A stretch of 64,000 nucleotides of DNA from Megachile rotundata (taxonomy: Eukaryota; Arthropoda; Insecta; Hymenoptera; Megachilidae): contig NW_027473486.1 of assembly GCF_050947335.1 (NCBI RefSeq), positions 1-64,000 on the forward strand, in the 5' to 3' direction. Positions 54,440 through 64,000 of the stretch are shown here, piece after piece. The position numbers were made by a program, and so were the translations under genes. Positions within the stretch are counted from its first letter, which is position 1. Each line of letters starts with the position of its first letter. Under the pieces are notes generated by a model that was not told where the DNA came from, did no database searches, and was given only the letters and a program-made list of their open reading frames with translations.

Positions 54440-57012
54440 TAAGTATAGTAATTGTCGTTCTGTCGATCATATAAGCATAGTATGGCTAATAATATGGGTT
54501 AGCTTGATAATAATAAGAGTAATAAGTACAGTAATTGTCGTTCTATCGATCATATAAGCATAATATGGCTAATAATATGAGTTAGATTGATAATAATAAG
54601 AGTAATAAGTATAGTACTTGTCGTTCTATCGATCATATACGCATAGTATGGCTAATAATATGAGTTAGATTGATAATAGTATGAGTATTAGGTATAGTAA
54701 TTGTCGTTCTATCGATCATTTAAGCATAATATGGCTAATAATATGAGTTAGATTGATAATAATAAGAGTAATGAGTATAGTAATTGTAGTTCTATCGATC
54801 ATATCTGCATAATATGGTTAATAATATGAGTTAGATTCATAATAATAAGAGTAATAAGTATAGTAATTGTCGTTCTATCGATCATATAAGCATAATATGG
54901 CTAATAATATGAGTTAGCTTGATAATAATAAGAGTAATAAGTATAGTAATTGTCGTTCTATCGATCATTTAAGCATAATATGGCTAATAATATGAGTTAG
55001 ATTGATAATAATAAGAGTAATAAGTATAGTAATTGTCGTTCTATCGATCATTTAAGCATAATATGGCTAATAATATGAGTTAGGTTGATAAAAATAAGAA
55101 TAATAAGTATAGTAATTGTCGTTCTGTCGATCATATAAGCATAATATGGCTAATAATATGGGTTAGCTTGATAATAATAAGAGTAATAAGTACAGTAATT
55201 GTCGTTCTATCGATCATATAAGCATAATATGGCTAATAATATGAGTTAGATTGATAATAATAAGAGTAATAAGTATAGTACTTGTCGTTCTATCGATCAT
55301 ATACGCATAATATGGCTAATAATATGAGTTAGATTGATAATAATAAGAGTAATGAGTATAGTAATTGTAGTTCTATCGATCATATCTGCATAATATGGTT
55401 AATAATATGAGTTAGATTCATAACAATAAGAGTAATAAGTATAGTAATTGTCGTTCTATCGATCATATAAGCATAATATGGCTAATAATATGAGTTAGCT
55501 TGATAATAATAAGAGTAATAAGTATAGTAATTGTCGTTCTATCGATCATTTAAGCATAATATGGCTAATAATATGAGTTAGATTGATAATAATAAGAGTA
55601 ATAAGTATAGTAATTGTCGTTCTATCGATCATTTAAGCATAATATGGCTAATAATATGAGTTAGGTTGATAAAAATAAGAATAATAAGTATAGTAATTGT
55701 CGTTCTGTCGATCATATAAGCATAATATGGCTAATAATATGGGTTAGCTTGATAATAATAAGAGTAATAAGTACAGTAATTGTCGTTCTATCGATCATAT
55801 AAGCATAATATGGCTAATAATATGAGTTAGATTGATAATAATAAGAGTAATAAGTATAGTACTTGTCGTTCTATAGATCATATACGCATAATATGGCTAA
55901 TAATATGAGTTAGATTGATAATAGTATGAGTATTAGGTATAGTAATTGTCGTTCTATCGATCATTTAAGCATAATATGGCTAATAATATGAGTTAGATTG
56001 ATAATAATAAGAGTAATGAGTATAGTAATTGTAGTTCTATCGATCATATCTGCATAATATGGTTAATAATATGAGTTATATTCATAATAATAAGAGTAAT
56101 AAGTATAGTAATTGTCGTTCTATCGATCATATAAGCATAATATGGCTAATAATATGAGTTAGCTTGATAATAATAAGAGTAATAAGTATAGTAATTGTCG
56201 TTCTATCGATCATTTAAGCATAATATGGCTAATAATATGAGTTAGATTGATAATAATAAGAGTAATAAGTATAGTAATTGTCGTTCTATCGATCATTTAA
56301 GCATAATATGGCTAATAATATGAGTTAGGTTGATAAAAATAAGAATAATAAGTATAGTAATTGTCGTTCTGTCGATCATATAAGCATAATATGGCTAATA
56401 ATATGGGTTAGCTTGATAATAATAAGAGTAATAAGTACAGTAATTGTCGTTCTATCGATCATATAAGCATAATATGGCTAATAATATGAGTTAGATTGAT
56501 AATAATAAGAGTAATAAGTATAGTACTTGTCGTTCTATAGATCATATACGCATAATATGGCTAATAATATGAGTTAGATTGATAATAGTATGAGTATTAG
56601 GTATAGTAATTGTCGTTCTATCGATCATTTAAGCATAATATGGCTAATAATATGAGTTAGATTGATAATAATAAGAGTAATGAGTATAGTAATTGTAGTT
56701 CTATCGATCATATCTGCATAATATGGTTAATAATATGAGTTAGATTCATAATAATAAGAGTAATAAGTATAGTAATTGTCGTTCTATCGATCATATAAGC
56801 ATAATATGGCTAATAATATGAGTTAGCTTGATAATAATAAGAGTAATAAGTATAGTAATTGTCGTTCTATCGATCATTTAAGCATAATATGGCTAATAAT
56901 ATGAGTTAGATTGATAATAATAAGAGTAATAAGTATAGTAATTGTCGTTCTATCGATCATTTAAGCATAATACGGCTAATAATATGAGTTAGGTTGATAA
57001 AAATAAGAATAA
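54440..57012. repeat. 31-monomer cluster, copy 3 of 4
   Basis: It matches 39337-41909 with all ordered marks: G41 in h and b, b* at 55270, 'cataacaat' at 55353, A25 at 55851 and 56515, T63 at 56017, and C44 at 56930. Confidence 0.9.
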
Positions 57013-58506
57013 TAAGTATAGTAATTGTCGTTCTGTCGATCATATAAGCATAATATGGCTAATAATATGGGTTAGCTTGATAATAATAAGAGTAATAAGT
57101 ATAGTAATTGTCGTTCTATCGATCATTTAAGCATAATATGACTAATAATATGAGTAAGATTGATAATAATAATAGTAATAAGTGTAGTAATTGTCGTTCT
57201 ATCGATCATATCTGCATAATATGGCTAATAATATGAGTTAGATTGATAATGATATGAGTAATAAGTATAGTAATTGTCGTTCTATCGATCATATCTGCAT
57301 AATATGGCTAATAATATGAGTTAGATTGATAATAGTAAGTGTAATAAGTACAGTAATTGTCGTTCTGTCGATCATATAAGCATAATATGGCTAATAATAT
57401 GAGTTAGATTGATAATAATAAGAGTAGTGAGTATAGTAATTGCCGTTCTATCCATCATATAAGCATAATATGTCTAATAATATGAGTTAGGTTGATAATA
57501 ATAGGAGTAATAAGTATAGTAAATGTCGTGCTGTCGATCATATCTGCATAATATGGTTAATAATATGAGTTAGATTAATAATAGTGAGTGTAATAAGTAT
57601 AGTAATTGTCGTTCTATCGATCATATTAACATAATATGGTTAATAATATGAGTTAGATTAATAATAATAAGAGTAATAAGTACAGTAATTGTCGTTCTAT
57701 CGATCATATAAGCATAATATGGTTAATAATATGAGTTAGATTGATAACAATAAGAGTAATAAGTACAGTAATTGTCGTTCTATCGATAATATAAGCATAA
57801 TATGGCTAATAATATGAGTTAGATCGATAATGATATGAGTAATAAGTACAGTAATTGTCGTTCTATCGATCATATAAGCATAATATGGCTAATAATATGA
57901 GTTAGATTGATAATAGTATGAGTAATAGGTATAGTAATTGTCGTTCTATCGATCATATAAGCATAATATGGCTAATAATATGAGTTAGATTGATAATAGT
58001 AAGTATAATAAGTACAGTAATTGTCGTTCTGTCGATCATATAAGCATAATATGGCTAATAATATGAGTTAGATTGATAATAATAAGAGTAGTGAGTATAG
58101 TAATTGTCGTTCTATCGATCATATAAGCATAATATGGCTAATAATATGAGTCAGATTGATAATAATAAGAGTAATAAGTATAGTAATTGTCGTTCTATCG
58201 ATCATTTAAGCATAATATGGCTAATAATATGAGTTAGGTTGATAATAATAAGAGTAATAAGTATAGTAATTGTCGTTCTATCGATCATTTAAGCATAATA
58301 TGGCTAATAATATGGGTTAGCTCGATAATAATAAGAGTAATAAGTATAGTAATTGTCGTTCTATCGATCATTTAAGCATAATATGGCTAATAATATGAGT
58401 TAGATTGATAATAATAAGAGTAATAAGTATAGTAATTGTCGTTCTATCGATCATATAAGCATAATATGGCTAATAATATGAGTTAGATCGATAATGATAT
58501 GAGTAA

Positions 58507-58589
58507 TAAGTATAGTAATTGTCGTTCTATCGATCATATCTGCATAATATGGCTAATAATATGAGTTAGCTTGATAATAATAAGAGTAA
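58507..58589. repeat. Hybrid j/h' monomer at a deletion
   Basis: It starts as j ('tatctg', C47) and ends with C64 ('tagctt') as in h' or e, then b' follows. In the next unit (63072 onward) j is followed by k-l-m-n-o-p-q-r-k-s, so this copy has lost that series and everything up to the 7-monomer unit. Confidence 0.8.
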
Positions 58590-59087
58590 TAAGTATAGTA
58601 CTTGTCGTTCTATCGATCATATAAGCATAATATGGCTAATAATATGAGTTAGATTGATAATAGTATGAGTATTAGGTATAGTAATTGTCGTTCTATCGAT
58701 CATTTAAGCATAATATGGCTAATAATATGAGTTAGATTGATAATAATAAGAGTAATGAGTATAGTAATTGTAGTTCTATCGATCATATCTGCATAATATG
58801 GTTAATAATATGAGTTAGATTCATAATAATCAGAGTAATAAGTATAGTAATTGTCGTTCTATCGATCATATAAGCATAATATGGCTAATAATATGAGTTA
58901 GCTTGATAATAATAAGAGTAATAAGTATAGTAATTGTCGTTCTATCGATCATTTAAGCATAATATGGCTAATAATATGAGTTAGATTGATAATAATAAGA
59001 GTAATAAGTATAGTAATTGTCGTTCTATCGATCATTTAAGCATAATATGGCTAATAATATGAGTTAGGTTGATAAAAATAAGAATAA

Positions 59088-61577
59088 TAAGTATAGTAAT
59101 TGTCGTTCTGTCGATCATATAAGCATAGTATGGCTAATAATATGGGTTAGCTTGATAATAATAAGAGTAATAAGTACAGTAATTGTCGTTCTATCGATCA
59201 TATAAGCATAATATGGCTAATAATATGAGTTAGATTGATAATAATAAGAGTAATAAGTATAGTACTTGTCGTTCTATCGATCATATACGCATAGTATGGC
59301 TAATAATATGAGTTAGATTGATAATAGTATGAGTATTAGGTATAGTAATTGTCGTTCTATCGATCATTTAAGCATAATATGGCTAATAATATGAGTTAGA
59401 TTGATAATAATAAGAGTAATGAGTATAGTAATTGTAGTTCTATCGATCATATCTGCATAATATGGTTAATAATATGAGTTAGATTCATAATAATAAGAGT
59501 AATAAGTATAGTAATTGTCGTTCTATCGATCATATAAGCATAATATGGCTAATAATATGAGTTAGCTTGATAATAATAAGAGTAATAAGTATAGTAATTG
59601 TCGTTCTATCGATCATTTAAGCATAATATGGCTAATAATATGAGTTAGATTGATAATAATAAGAGTAATAAGTATAGTAATTGTCGTTCTATCGATCATT
59701 TAAGCATAATATGGCTAATAATATGAGTTAGGTTGATAAAAATAAGAATAATAAGTATAGTAATTGTCGTTCTGTCGATCATATAAGCATAATATGGCTA
59801 ATAATATGGGTTAGCTTGATAATAATAAGAGTAATAAGTACAGTAATTGTCGTTCTATCGATCATATAAGCATAATATGGCTAATAATATGAGTTAGATT
59901 GATAATAATAAGAGTAATAAGTATAGTACTTGTCGTTCTATCGATCATATACGCATAATATGGCTAATAATATGAGTTAGATTGATAATAATAAGAGTAA
60001 TGAGTATAGTAATTGTAGTTCTATCGATCATATCTGCATAATATGGTTAATAATATGAGTTAGATTCATAACAATAAGAGTAATAAGTATAGTAATTGTC
60101 GTTCTATCGATCATATAAGCATAATATGGCTAATAATATGAGTTAGCTTGATAATAATAAGAGTAATAAGTATAGTAATTGTCGTTCTATCGATCATTTA
60201 AGCATAATATGGCTAATAATATGAGTTAGATTGATAATAATAAGAGTAATAAGTATAGTAATTGTCGTTCTATCGATCATTTAAGCATAATATGGCTAAT
60301 AATATGAGTTAGGTTGATAAAAATAAGAATAATAAGTATAGTAATTGTCGTTCTGTCGATCATATAAGCATAATATGGCTAATAATATGGGTTAGCTTGA
60401 TAATAATAAGAGTAATAAGTACAGTAATTGTCGTTCTATCGATCATATAAGCATAATATGGCTAATAATATGAGTTAGATTGATAATAATAAGAGTAATA
60501 AGTATAGTACTTGTCGTTCTATAGATCATATACGCATAATATGGCTAATAATATGAGTTAGATTGATAATAGTATGAGTATTAGGTATAGTAATTGTAGT
60601 TCTATCGATCATATCTGCATAATATGGTTAATAATATGAGTTATATTCATAATAATAAGAGTAATAAGTATAGTAATTGTCGTTCTATCGATCATATAAG
60701 CATAATATGGCTAATAATATGAGTTAGCTTGATAATAATAAGAGTAATAAGTATAGTAATTGTCGTTCTATCGATCATTTAAGCATAATATGGCTAATAA
60801 TATGAGTTAGATTGATAATAATAAGAGTAATAAGTATAGTAATTGTCGTTCTATCGATCATTTAAGCATAATATGGCTAATAATATGAGTTAGGTTGATA
60901 AAAATAAGAATAATAAGTATAGTAATTGTCGTTCTGTCGATCATATAAGCATAATATGGCTAATAATATGGGTTAGCTTGATAATAATAAGAGTAATAAG
61001 TACAGTAATTGTCGTTCTATCGATCATATAAGCATAATATGGCTAATAATATGAGTTAGATTGATAATAATAAGAGTAATAAGTATAGTACTTGTCGTTC
61101 TATAGATCATATACGCATAATATGGCTAATAATATGAGTTAGATTGATAATAGTATGAGTATTAGGTATAGTAATTGTCGTTCTATCGATCATTTAAGCA
61201 TAATATGGCTAATAATATGAGTTAGATTGATAATAATAAGAGTAATGAGTATAGTAATTGTAGTTCTATCGATCATATCTGCATAATATGGTTAATAATA
61301 TGAGTTAGATTCATAATAATAAGAGTAATAAGTATAGTAATTGTCGTTCTATCGATCATATAAGCATAATATGGCTAATAATATGAGTTAGCTTGATAAT
61401 AATAAGAGTAATAAGTATAGTAATTGTCGTTCTATCGATCATTTAAGCATAATATGGCTAATAATATGAGTTAGATTGATAATAATAAGAGTAATAAGTA
61501 TAGTAATTGTCGTTCTATCGATCATTTAAGCATAATACGGCTAATAATATGAGTTAGGTTGATAAAAATAAGAATAA
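59088..61577. repeat. 31-monomer cluster, copy 4, shortened to 30 monomers
   Basis: It carries the ordered marks of the other copies (G41 at 59088 and 59254, b* at 59918, A25 at 60499 and 61080, C44 at 61495) but has a c/d hybrid at 60582-60664. That monomer has the G3 of c, the A17, 'tatctg' and T47 of d, and the T63 of the marked d. One monomer was removed. Confidence 0.88.
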
Positions 61578-63984
61578 TAAGTATAGTAATTGTCGTTCTG
61601 TCGATCATATAAGCATAATATGGCTAATAATATGGGTTAGCTTGATAATAATAAGAGTAATAAGTATAGTAATTGTCGTTCTATCGATCATTTAAGCATA
61701 ATATGACTAATAATATGAGTAAGATTGATAATAATAATAGTAATAAGTGTAGTAATTGTCGTTCTATCGATCATATCTGCATAATATGGCTAATAATATG
61801 AGTTAGATTGATAATGATATGAGTAATAAGTATAGTAATTGTCGTTCTATCGATCATATCTGCATAATATGGCTAATAATATGAGTTAGATTGATAATAG
61901 TAAGTGTAATAAGTACAGTAATTGTCGTTCTGTCGATCATATAAGCATAATATGGCTAATAATATGAGTTAGATTGATAATAATAAGAGTAGTGAGTATA
62001 GTAATTGCCGTTCTATCCATCATATAAGCATAATATGTCTAATAATATGAGTTAGGTTGATAATAATAGGAGTAATAAGTATAGTAAATGTCGTGCTGTC
62101 GATCATATCTGCATAATATGGTTAATAATATGAGTTAGATTAATAATAGTGAGTGTAATAAGTATAGTAATTGTCGTTCTATCGATCATATTAACATAAT
62201 ATGGTTAATAATATGAGTTAGATTAATAATAATAAGAGTAATAAGTACAGTAATTGTCGTTCTATCGATCATATAAGCATAATATGGTTAATAATATGAG
62301 TTAGATTGATAACAATAAGAGTAATAAGTACAGTAATTGTCGTTCTATCGATAATATAAGCATAATATGGCTAATAATATGAGTTAGATCGATAATGATA
62401 TGAGTAATAAGTACAGTAATTGTCGTTCTATCGATCATATAAGCATAATATGGCTAATAATATGAGTTAGATTGATAATAGTATGAGTAATAGGTATAGT
62501 AATTGTCGTTCTATCGATCATATAAGCATAATATGGCTAATAATATGAGTTAGATTGATAATAGTAAGTATAATAAGTACAGTAATTGTCGTTCTGTCGA
62601 TCATATAAGCATAATATGGCTAATAATATGAGTTAGATTGATAATAATAAGAGTAGTGAGTATAGTAATTGTCGTTCTATCGATCATATAAGCATAATAT
62701 GGCTAATAATATGAGTCAGATTGATAATAATAAGAGTAATAAGTATAGTAATTGTCGTTCTATCGATCATTTAAGCATAATATGGCTAATAATATGAGTT
62801 AGGTTGATAATAATAAGAGTAATAAGTATAGTAATTGTCGTTCTATCGATCATTTAAGCATAATATGGCTAATAATATGGGTTAGCTTGATAATAATAAG
62901 AGTAATAAGTATAGTAATTGTCGTTCTATCGATCATTTAAGCATAATATGGCTAATAATATGAGTTAGATTGATAATAATAAGAGTAATAAGTATAGTAA
63001 TTGTCGTTCTATCGATCATATAAGCATAATATGGCTAATAATATGAGTTAGATCGATAATGATATGAGTAATAAGTATAGTAATTGTCGTTCTATCGATC
63101 ATATCTGCATAATATGGCTAATAATATGAGTTAGATTGATAATAGTAAGTGTAATAAGTACAGTAATTGTCGTTCTGTCGATCATATAAGCATAATATGG
63201 CTAATAATATGAGTTAGATTGATAATAATAAGAGTAGTGAGTATAGTAATTGCCGTTCTATCGATCATATAAGCATAATATGTCTAATAATATGAGTTAG
63301 GTTGATAATAATAGGAGTAATAAGTATAGTAAATGTCGTGCTATCGATCATATCTGCATAATATGGTTAATAATATGAGTTAGATTAATAATAGTGAGTG
63401 TAATAAGTATAGTAATTGTCGTTCTATCGATCATATTAGCATAATATGGTTAATAATATGAGTTAGATTAATAATAATAAGAGTAATAAGTACAGTAATT
63501 GTCGTTCTATCGATCATATAAGCATAATATGGTTAATAATATGAGTTAGATTGATAACAATAAGAGTAATAAGTACAGTAATTGTCGTTCTATAGATAAT
63601 ATAAGCATAATATGGCTAATAATATGAGTTAGATCGATAATGATATGAGTAATAAGTACAGTAATTGTCGTTCTATCGATCATATAAGCATAATATGGCT
63701 AATAATATGAGTTAGATTGATAATAGTATGAGTAATAGGTATAGTAATTGTCGCTCTATCGATCATATAAGCATAATATGGCTAATAATATGAGTTAGAT
63801 TGATAATAGTAAGTGTAATAAGTACAGTAATTGTCGTTCTGTCGATCATATAAGCATAATATGGCTAATAATATGAGTTAGATTGATAATAATAAGAGTA
63901 GTGAGTATAGTAATTGTCGTTCTATCGATCATATAAGCATAATATGGCTAATAATATGAGTTAGATTGATAATAATAAGAGTAA
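61578..63984. repeat. 55-monomer-type unit, next copy (runs off the window)
   Basis: It starts with h-W-X-j-k-l (C26)-m (G23)-n (A36)-o-p-q-r-k-s (C61)-u-v, then f-i-j-k-l-m-n-o-p-q-r (C19)-k-s. Unlike the previous unit it keeps the full series after j. p at 63570 has a private A25 ('tagataat'). No boundary with unique DNA is reached. Confidence 0.85.
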
Positions 63985-64000
63985 TAAGTGTAGTAATTGT
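63985..64000. repeat. Partial monomer at the right edge
   Basis: These sixteen bases start a monomer with G6 ('taagtgtag'). That mark belongs to type x, which normally follows w. Here it follows s, whose usual successors are t or u, so either t and w are deleted or this is a new single change. The rest lies outside the window. Confidence 0.6.

Larger units (their letters stand above)
57013..61577. repeat. 55-monomer unit, copy 1 (4565 bp)
   Basis: The order is h-W-X-j-k-l-m-n-o-p-q-r-k-s-u-v-f-i, a j hybrid (58507), b'-c-d-e-f-g and the fourth copy of the cluster (59088). The next unit starts at 61578. The first part matches 28051-29544 (C26 in l, G23 in m, A36 in n) rather than the nearer 41910 or 47636 regions. 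s at 58092 and 62657 has C61 ('gtcag'), seen only in these two units. C66 in v (58258) and 'aatcag' in d (58756) are private. Confidence 0.87.
1..64000. repeat. 83 bp AT-rich satellite array filling the window
   Basis: The sequence is a head-to-tail tandem array of an 83 bp monomer. Landmarks along the monomer are 'taagtatagt' (1-10), 'ctatcgatca' (21-30), a variable hexamer (31-36), 'cataatatgg' (37-46), 'taatatgagt' (51-60) and a TAA-rich tail (67-83). Starts fall at 1, 84, 167 and so on, and stay in register except for nine 82 bp monomers, giving 771 complete units plus 16 bases. The consensus has 20 G or C in 83. All units point the same way; no inversion was seen. Stops occur in all three frames of each strand in every monomer, so there is no coding capacity. 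Such arrays are known from centromeric or pericentromeric heterochromatin; that location is inferred. I do not recognise the family by name. Confidence 0.98.

Noticed and set aside
1..64000. CRISPR array
   Set aside because: The units have no unique spacers; the whole 83 bp is repeated and variable positions recur in fixed HOR order. The length and purity are far beyond any CRISPR array, and there are no cas genes.
1..64000. Protein-coding repeats or a long repetitive ORF
   Set aside because: Every monomer has stops in all three frames on both strands, and the 83 bp period shifts the frame from unit to unit.
1..64000. Simple (TAA)n microsatellite or telomeric repeat
   Set aside because: TAA runs are confined to the tail of each 83 bp monomer and do not expand. 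No telomere-type short G-rich repeat is present.
1..64000. Promoters, origins or AT-rich regulatory boxes
   Set aside because: TATA-like strings occur in every monomer because of the base composition; none stands out from the repeat or precedes a gene.
1..64000. Mobile element insertion or terminal repeats of a transposon
   Set aside because: No sequence foreign to the monomer, no target-site duplication and no inverted copy was found anywhere.
1..64000. Assignment to a named satellite family or species
   Set aside because: ClaI-type and other AT-rich satellites are known in many insects and nematodes, but I do not recognise this 83 bp consensus and would be guessing.

Overview
The whole 64 kb window is one uninterrupted satellite DNA array. 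It is an 83 bp, AT-rich monomer (consensus about 24% G+C) in head-to-tail orientation on a single strand. Counting in register gives 771 complete monomers plus a 16-base partial one at the right edge. All are 83 bp except nine of 82 bp, which share one deletion of a T. Neither edge reaches unique sequence. I found no gene, RNA gene, transposon, CRISPR array or prokaryotic signal. All six frames are closed by stop codons within about two monomers, and 83 is not a multiple of 3.

This is typical of eukaryotic constitutive heterochromatin, centromeric or pericentromeric. The monomer keeps CpG-containing sites such as ATCGAT, which fits a genome with little CpG methylation, for example an invertebrate, but the species cannot be named from this sequence. 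The biology here is the higher-order repeat (HOR) architecture and the record of recombination written in monomer variants.

Monomer numbering starts at the 'taagtatag' end. I name the variant types by letter. a: C7. b: C12, C35, ends T83. c: G3 and 'tttaag' at 31-36. d: G2, A17, 'tatctg' at 31-36, T47, C67 (d2 is the same with 'tttaag' and C47). e: C64. f: 'tttaag' only. g: 'tttaag', G64, A-rich tail. h: G23, G58, C64. i: C66 and a 'gatatgag' tail. j: 'tatctg' and a 'gtaagtg' tail. k: C7, G23, ends G83. l: G2, C16, T46, G64. m: A13, G20, 'tatctg', T47. n: 'tattag', T47, A67. o: C7, T47. p: C7, A29, C66. q: C7, 'gtatgag' tail. r: G3. s: G2. t: G50 with the T deletion. u: 'tttaag', G64. v: 'tttaag', G58, C64. 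w: A61. x: G6, 'tatctg'. y: C18, 'tttaag'. z: G23.

Layout. 1-9628: heterogeneous left domain, with a 22-monomer segment duplicated at +2822 bp and several smaller duplications. 9629-12533: start of a homogenised 8-monomer HOR (664 bp, order h-a-b-c-d-e-f-g). 12534-20997: a 102-monomer, 8464 bp super-HOR. 20998-28050: its second copy, 85 monomers, collinear with the first over 5808 bp at about 0.1% divergence. 28051-37179: rearranged derivatives with a 38-monomer duplication. 37180-48465: a 69-monomer (5726 bp) tandem pair. 48134-54273: a 37-monomer (3070 bp) tandem pair. 54274-64000: a 55-monomer (4565 bp) unit and the start of its next copy.

Every junction I found is a hybrid monomer spliced at homologous positions, so monomer phase is never lost. 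This points to homologous unequal exchange and gene conversion rather than end joining. One patch (W-X, first at 28134) looks like a gene-conversion tract. I did not find a gene-based 'system'; the value of the window is in this array structure.
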